Origin: Streptomyces mayonensis
GTDB taxonomy: Bacteria > Actinomycetota > Actinomycetes > Streptomycetales > Streptomycetaceae
Direction of reading: 5' to 3'
Assembly (NCBI RefSeq): GCF_018982965.1
Contig: NZ_JACBYP010000020.1
Location: 28,821 to 92,820, forward strand
Length of the DNA stretch: 64,000 bases
Below the pieces are notes generated by a model, which did not search any database, was not told the origin of the DNA, and worked only from the letters and a program-made list of their open reading frames with translations. The translations under genes and the position numbers were made by a program. Positions 60,421-64,000 of this stretch are shown one piece after another (the stretch's first letter is position 1; each line of letters opens with the position of its first letter).

Positions 60421-60768
60421 CTACGCCCCGCGGTCCACGTACTCGTAGATCGCGCCGTCCGGATGCCGGGCGATCAGGTTGCGGCCCGCGGGCGTCCCCA
60501 CCGGGCCCGCGATGATGTCCGCGCCCAGTGAGCCGAGTACACGGGCCGCCTCCTCCACGTTCGACACGGCGATCGTCGCGGTCACCTTGCGCAGCACCTC
60601 GATCTGGGCCTCCGGTCCGCTCATCAGCAGGAAGCAGCCGATGGCGGCGGCCTCGACACCGCCGCGTTCGAAGCGGAGGGCCTCGCCGCCGACCAGGCCC
60701 TCGTAGAAGGGGATCGCCTTGTCCAGGTCGTCGACGTAGATGCGCAGTGTGGCTCCCAGAATGTCCAT
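60421..60768 (-). CDS. VOC (glyoxalase/bleomycin-resistance) family protein
   Basis: A 115-residue single-chain VOC-fold protein. RIYVDDLDKAIPFYEGLVGGEALRFE is the first beta-alpha-beta-beta unit and ATIAVSNVEEAARVLGSLGADII with HPDGAIYEYVD the second, ending with a metal-ligand-like Glu. The usual first-strand His is replaced (RIYV), so classical glyoxalase activity is doubtful. The gene has TAGGCT six bases before its ATG and is probably leaderless. Function unknown. Confidence 0.82.
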   Translation of the reverse strand: MDILGATLRIYVDDLDKAIPFYEGLVGGEALRFERGGVEAAAIGCFLLMSGPEAQIEVLRKVTATIAVSNVEEAARVLGSLGADIIAGPVGTPAGRNLIARHPDGAIYEYVDRGA

Positions 60769-60774
60769 GCCGAG

Positions 60775-60780
60775 AGCCTA
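60775..60780 (-). promoter_or_regulatory. -10 box of VOC gene, leaderless arrangement
   Basis: TAGGCT on the minus strand, six bases before ATG 60768. Confidence 0.5.
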
Positions 60781-60859
60781 GTTGGGTCCGGCGGCTGCGC
60801 ACTCCCGGTCCGGCCGCGGAAGTTGTGGCCGAGGGGCACGTCCGGGGGCGGCGCGCGCG

Positions 60860-61822
60860 TCAGGTGCTCTGCTGGAGCTGCGGCAGCACCTTCGTGCGGT
60901 AGAGGTCGAAGAAGCCGCGCAGGTCCGGTCCGATCTGGTTGACGTAGACGCGGTCGAAGCCGGCGTCGGCGAACTGCTGGAGTTCCGCGACGTGTTCGTC
61001 GACGTCGTCGCCGCACACCCGGCCGTCTCGGACCATGTCCTCGGTGACCAGGGTCTGCGCCTGCTCGAAGTGCTTGGGCGAGGGCAGCACCTGGCTCAGC
61101 TCGCCGGGCAGCTGCTCGTTGGCCCACAGGCGGTGCACGGTGCGTACCGCCTCGTCCTTGTCGGTGTCGTAGCAGACCTTGGTGCCCCCGCTGACCAGTT
61201 TTCCGCCGCCCCCGCCCTTGCGGTACTGCTCCACCATCGAGGCGTCCGGCATCATCGTGATGTAGCCGTCGCCGACCCGGGCCGCCAGCTTCGTCGCCGC
61301 GGGGCCGAAGCCGGATATGTCGATCGGGACGGGCTCGTCCGGGACCGTGTAGAGACGCGCGTTCTCCACGGTGTAGTGGGTGCCGTGGTGGTTGACCTCC
61401 TCGCCGGCGAGCAGCCGGCGCATGACGAGGATGGCCTCCTCCAGCATCTCCAGACGCACGTGCGCCGCGGGCCAGGCGTCACCGAAGATGTGCTCGTTCA
61501 GTGCCTCGCCGGTGCCGACGCCCAGCCGGAAGCGGCCGTCCGTCATCACCGCGCTGGTTGCCGCGGCCTGCGCCACCACCGCCGGGTGGATGCGCAGGGT
61601 CGGGCAGGTCACCGCCGTCTCGATGGGCAGCGACACCGCGTCGGACAGGGCGCCGATGACCGACCACACGAACGGGCTCTGGCCCTGTTCGCCGTTCCAG
61701 GGGTGGTAGTGGTCCGAGATCCACAGTGCCTGGAATCCGGCCTGCTCGGCCATCCGCGCCTGTTCGATCAGGTCGGCGGGACCGTACTGCTCGCACGAGA
61801 GAAAGTAGCCGTACTCGGGCAT
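60860..61822 (-). CDS. LLM-class F420-dependent oxidoreductase (F420-dependent G6P dehydrogenase-like)
   Basis: A 320-residue luciferase-like TIM-barrel oxidoreductase. YFLSCEQYGPADLIEQARMAEQAGFQALWISDHYHPWN and SPFVWSVIGALSDAV are the hallmark of the subgroup related to F420-dependent glucose-6-phosphate dehydrogenase; GRFRLGVGTGEALNEHIFGD and FGPAATKLAARVGDGYI are F420/phosphate-binding segments. The cofactor is expected to be F420 and the substrate is uncertain because true Fgd residues could not be compared. ATG 61822 follows GGAGG. It is divergent from the NADH dehydrogenase gene. Confidence 0.88.
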   Translation of the reverse strand: MPEYGYFLSCEQYGPADLIEQARMAEQAGFQALWISDHYHPWNGEQGQSPFVWSVIGALSDAVSLPIETAVTCPTLRIHPAVVAQAAATSAVMTDGRFRLGVGTGEALNEHIFGDAWPAAHVRLEMLEEAILVMRRLLAGEEVNHHGTHYTVENARLYTVPDEPVPIDISGFGPAATKLAARVGDGYITMMPDASMVEQYRKGGGGGKLVSGGTKVCYDTDKDEAVRTVHRLWANEQLPGELSQVLPSPKHFEQAQTLVTEDMVRDGRVCGDDVDEHVAELQQFADAGFDRVYVNQIGPDLRGFFDLYRTKVLPQLQQST

Positions 61823-61982
61823 GAGGGGTTGCCTCCGGGCAGGGAGCGGGTGCGTCCGGGGCCGGGTACCCGGGCGCGCGGCCGGAAACCGGCGGCTTCC
61901 CCCGGGATCCGCGGACGTTTGGGTGCCCGGGCCCAGGGGACGCGGAAGGCTCACGAGGTACGCGACAGCCCGGAGGCGAACC

Positions 61983-64000
61983 GTGAGCCGACCCCGCATC
62001 GTGATCGTCGGTGCAGGCTTCGCCGGGTACCGGACGGCCCGCACCCTGTCCCGGCTCACCCGGCACCAGGCCGACATCACCCTGCTCAACCCGACCGACT
62101 ACTTCCTCTACCTGCCCCTGCTGCCCCAGGTCGCCGCCGGGATCCTGGAACCGCGCCGGGTCAGCGTCTCCCTCTCCGGCACGCTGCCGCACGTACGGCT
62201 GGTGCTCGGCGAGGCCGACGGCATCGACCTCGACGGGCACGCCGTGCACTACACCGGCCCGGAGGGCGAGGAGGGCACGCTGCCCTTCGACCGGCTGGTG
62301 CTCGCCGCGGGCAGCGTCAACAAACTGCTGCCGATCCCGGGCGTCGCCGAGCACGCCCACGGCTTCCGCGGGCTGCCCGAGGCGCTCTACCTGCGCGACC
62401 ACGTGACCCGGCAGGTGGAACTGGCCGCGGCGGCCGGGGACCGGGCGGAGTGCGCCGCGCGGTGCACGTTCGTCGTGGTCGGCGCCGGATACACCGGCAC
62501 GGAGGTCGCCGCGCACGGGGCGATGTACACCGACGCGCAGGTCCGCAAGCATCCGATGCGCACGGGCATGCGGCCCCGCTGGATGCTGCTCGACGTGGCG
62601 CCCCGGGTGATGCCCGAGATGGACGAACGGCTCTCCCGCACCGCCGAGCGGGTGCTGCGGCAGCGCGGCGTCGACGTGCGCATGGGCACCTCCGTGAAGG
62701 AGGCCACGCACGACGGGGTGGTGCTGACCGACGGTTCGAGCGTCGACACCCGCACGCTGGTGTGGTGCGTGGGCGTACGGCCCGATCCGCTGGTGGAGTC
62801 CCTGGGGCTGCCCATGGAACGCGGCAGGCTGCTCGTCGACTCCCACCTGAGGGTGCCGGGCCGCCCCGAGGTGTTCGCGTGCGGCGACGTGGCCGCCGTG
62901 CCCGACCTGAACCAGCCGGGCCAGTACACGCCGATGACCGCGCAGCACGCCTGGCGGCACGGCAGGGTCTGCGCCCAGAACGTCGCCGCGTCGCTCGGTG
63001 TCGGGCAGCGGCGGGCCTACCGCCACCGTGACATGGGGTTCGTCGTGGACCTCGGCGGTGCCAAGGCCGCCGCCAACCCGCTCGGCCTGCCGATGTCCGG
63101 TCCTGTGGCGGGCGCGGTGACCCGCGGCTACCACCTCGCGGCGATGCCGGGCAACCGGGTGCGGGTCGCCGCGGACTGGCTGCTCGACGCGGTGCTGCCC
63201 CGGCAGGCGGTCCAGCTGGGCCTCGTACGGTCCTGGTCCGTGCCCCTGGAGTCGGCGTCGCCCGAGGTGGCGCGGGTGCCGGGACGTCCGGAGCGACCCG
63301 CGCCGGCGGGCGCGGAGGAGACGGAGACGGAGACGGAGACGGAGGGGGATGCCGCGGGAGCCGACGGGAAGCGCGCCGGTAGGGAACCTTCCGGTGAGCG
63401 GCCCTCAGGCGAGCCTCCGCAGGGGCAGCGGGGCGGTGCTGCCGCGCAGGGGCAGCCGTCCGGTGAGCCCGCCAGGAGTCGGCCCGGTGGGGAACCGGCC
63501 AAGAGCCGGCCTGGTGGGGAGCCTGCCAGGAACCAGCCCGGTGGGGAACCGGCCAAGAGCCGGCCTGGTGGAGAACCCGCCAAGAACCAGCCCGGGGGCG
63601 AGCCCGCCAAGAACCAGCCGCACGCAGAGCCGGCCGCGAAGCAGTCGGCGGAGAAGCAGTCGGCCGGGCCCCGCGGACGTGAGGAGCCGGCCGGAGAAGA
63701 GCCGCACGGCGGGTCGGCCGGGGCCGAGGAGCGGGCGCGCGGCGGGCCGGCCGAGGAGCGGCAGGGCGGCGGACCGGCCGAGGAGCGGCGGGGCGGCGGT
63801 GGGCAGGCTCGGAGCAGGTCCGGCTCGACCCGGGCCTCCGGCAGGCCCCGCCGGGCGGCGGAGGCGGCCGCGCCGCCCGCCCGCGGTTCCCGCAAGCCAC
63901 GCAAGACGTCCGGAACCGGAAGCCCCGGAGCCGCCCGCTCCGGCTCCCCCTCCGGTCCCCCCCCCGGCCCGGGGGGGGGCCCCGCGCGCGGGGGGCCGGG
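61983..64000 (+). CDS. Type II NADH dehydrogenase-like oxidoreductase with long repetitive tail, 3' end outside window
   Basis: An open frame of at least 672 codons that runs off the window edge. Residues 1-~425 are a two-dinucleotide-fold flavoprotein: FAD loop VIVGAGFAGYRTARTL, NADH loop FVVVGAGYTGTEVAAHG and the C-terminal FAD motif VFACGDVAAVPD, with NDH-2-type ending VDLGGAKAAANPLGLPMSG. NDH-2 enzymes pass electrons from NADH to menaquinone at the membrane. From ~residue 438 a hydrophilic tail begins: Glu-Thr pairs, then nine-residue repeats GGEPAKSRP/GGEPAKNQP (27-bp DNA units at 63453-63641), then Gly/Pro/Arg-rich sequence. GTG 61983 follows GGAGG. Confidence 0.88.
   Translation, partial: MSRPRIVIVGAGFAGYRTARTLSRLTRHQADITLLNPTDYFLYLPLLPQVAAGILEPRRVSVSLSGTLPHVRLVLGEADGIDLDGHAVHYTGPEGEEGTLPFDRLVLAAGSVNKLLPIPGVAEHAHGFRGLPEALYLRDHVTRQVELAAAAGDRAECAARCTFVVVGAGYTGTEVAAHGAMYTDAQVRKHPMRTGMRPRWMLLDVAPRVMPEMDERLSRTAERVLRQRGVDVRMGTSVKEATHDGVVLTDGSSVDTRTLVWCVGVRPDPLVESLGLPMERGRLLVDSHLRVPGRPEVFACGDVAAVPDLNQPGQYTPMTAQHAWRHGRVCAQNVAASLGVGQRRAYRHRDMGFVVDLGGAKAAANPLGLPMSGPVAGAVTRGYHLAAMPGNRVRVAADWLLDAVLPRQAVQLGLVRSWSVPLESASPEVARVPGRPERPAPAGAEETETETETEGDAAGADGKRAGREPSGERPSGEPPQGQRGGAAAQGQPSGEPARSRPGGEPAKSRPGGEPARNQPGGEPAKSRPGGEPAKNQPGGEPAKNQPHAEPAAKQSAEKQSAGPRGREEPAGEEPHGGSAGAEERARGGPAEERQGGGPAEERRGGGGQARSRSGSTRASGRPRRAAEAAAPPARGSRKPRKTSGTGSPGAARSGSPSGPPPGPGGGPARGGP
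63453..63641. repeat. 27-bp tandem repeats encoding the tail of the NADH dehydrogenase
   Basis: Six full 27-bp units plus a decayed seventh encode nine-residue repeats of the type CxPGGEPAK(S/N). Units alternate SRP and NQP endings, and third positions vary, so the peptide rather than the DNA may be conserved. Confidence 0.85.
63959..64000. other. Homopolymer-rich edge of the window
   Basis: The last ~40 bases contain a run of nine C followed after a few bases by nine G, then alternating GC and another G run. This is unlike the rest of the sequence and is a typical place for assembly or base-calling error, so the reading frame of the last gene may be unreliable here. Confidence 0.55.

Overview
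The window reads as a chromosomal stretch of a Streptomyces species. Base composition is very GC-rich, third codon positions are almost always G or C, GTG starts are common, TANNNT -10 boxes often sit directly before start codons, and only one TTA codon is visible in any confident gene. The suite of an ethylmalonyl-CoA pathway with ccr, Psd/PssA, an Ada-AlkA fusion, SpoIIE-type phosphatase and F420-type oxidoreductase also fits. From memory, the order beta-galactosidase, ArsR, P-type ATPase, Ada, Ogt, psd/pssA, ccr cluster resembles the SCO6457-SCO6475 region of S. coelicolor; this was not checked. No rRNA, tRNA, CRISPR array, insertion sequence or prophage gene was seen. The last gene runs off the right edge and the first is cut by the left edge.

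Layout. 1-5619: end of an SMP-30/gluconolactonase-like gene coupled to HMG-CoA lyase, then a LysR regulator divergent from an MHS-type transporter and a YtcJ-like amidohydrolase. 5671-9477: receptor-like Ser/Thr kinase with a PQQ propeller, an alpha/beta hydrolase and a divergent TetR regulator. 9547-16040: hexarate (glucarate/galactarate) catabolism, with KdgD, a galactarate/talarate-dehydratase-like enolase, LysR, GntP-type permease and glucarate dehydratase. 16251-21990: two Tat-exported enzymes, PhoD phosphatase and a GH2 beta-galactosidase. 22036-24403: ArsR-family metal sensor with a divergent P1B-4-type metal efflux ATPase and a clear operator between them. 24541-27084: alkylation repair (Ada-AlkA fusion, Ogt) and a Nudix hydrolase. 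27261-30181: glycerate kinase, then PssA and Psd on the other strand.

30352-39641 (minus strand): ethylmalonyl-CoA pathway operon ccr, ecm, mcl, mch, mcd, preceded by a TetR regulator and a double-length 3-hydroxybutyryl-CoA-type dehydrogenase. The dehydrogenase can make crotonyl-CoA precursors, Ccr makes ethylmalonyl-CoA, and Ecm, Mcd, Mch and Mcl carry the carbon to glyoxylate and propionyl-CoA. The ccr promoter has a perfect 15-bp palindrome filling the -35/-10 spacer. 40018-47826: HEAT-repeat protein with the single TTA codon, GNAT, RidA, secreted tripeptidyl aminopeptidase, an SplB/Rv2578c-like radical SAM protein with an SOS-box-like site, an SRPBCC protein, and an MFS exporter fused to three carboxypeptidase-regulatory-like repeats.

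47974-64000: SpoIIE-type phosphatase, methyltransferase, PIG-L deacetylase; a row of peptidases (M55, M20, S9, S66) plus GNAT that could process D-amino-acid-containing or cell-wall peptides; a DUF5107/TPR protein, a VOC protein, an F420-type LLM oxidoreductase, and a type II NADH dehydrogenase with a long repetitive tail. A striking general feature is the number of short tandem repeats (9, 10, 15, 20, 21, 24 and 27 bp units), mostly between genes.
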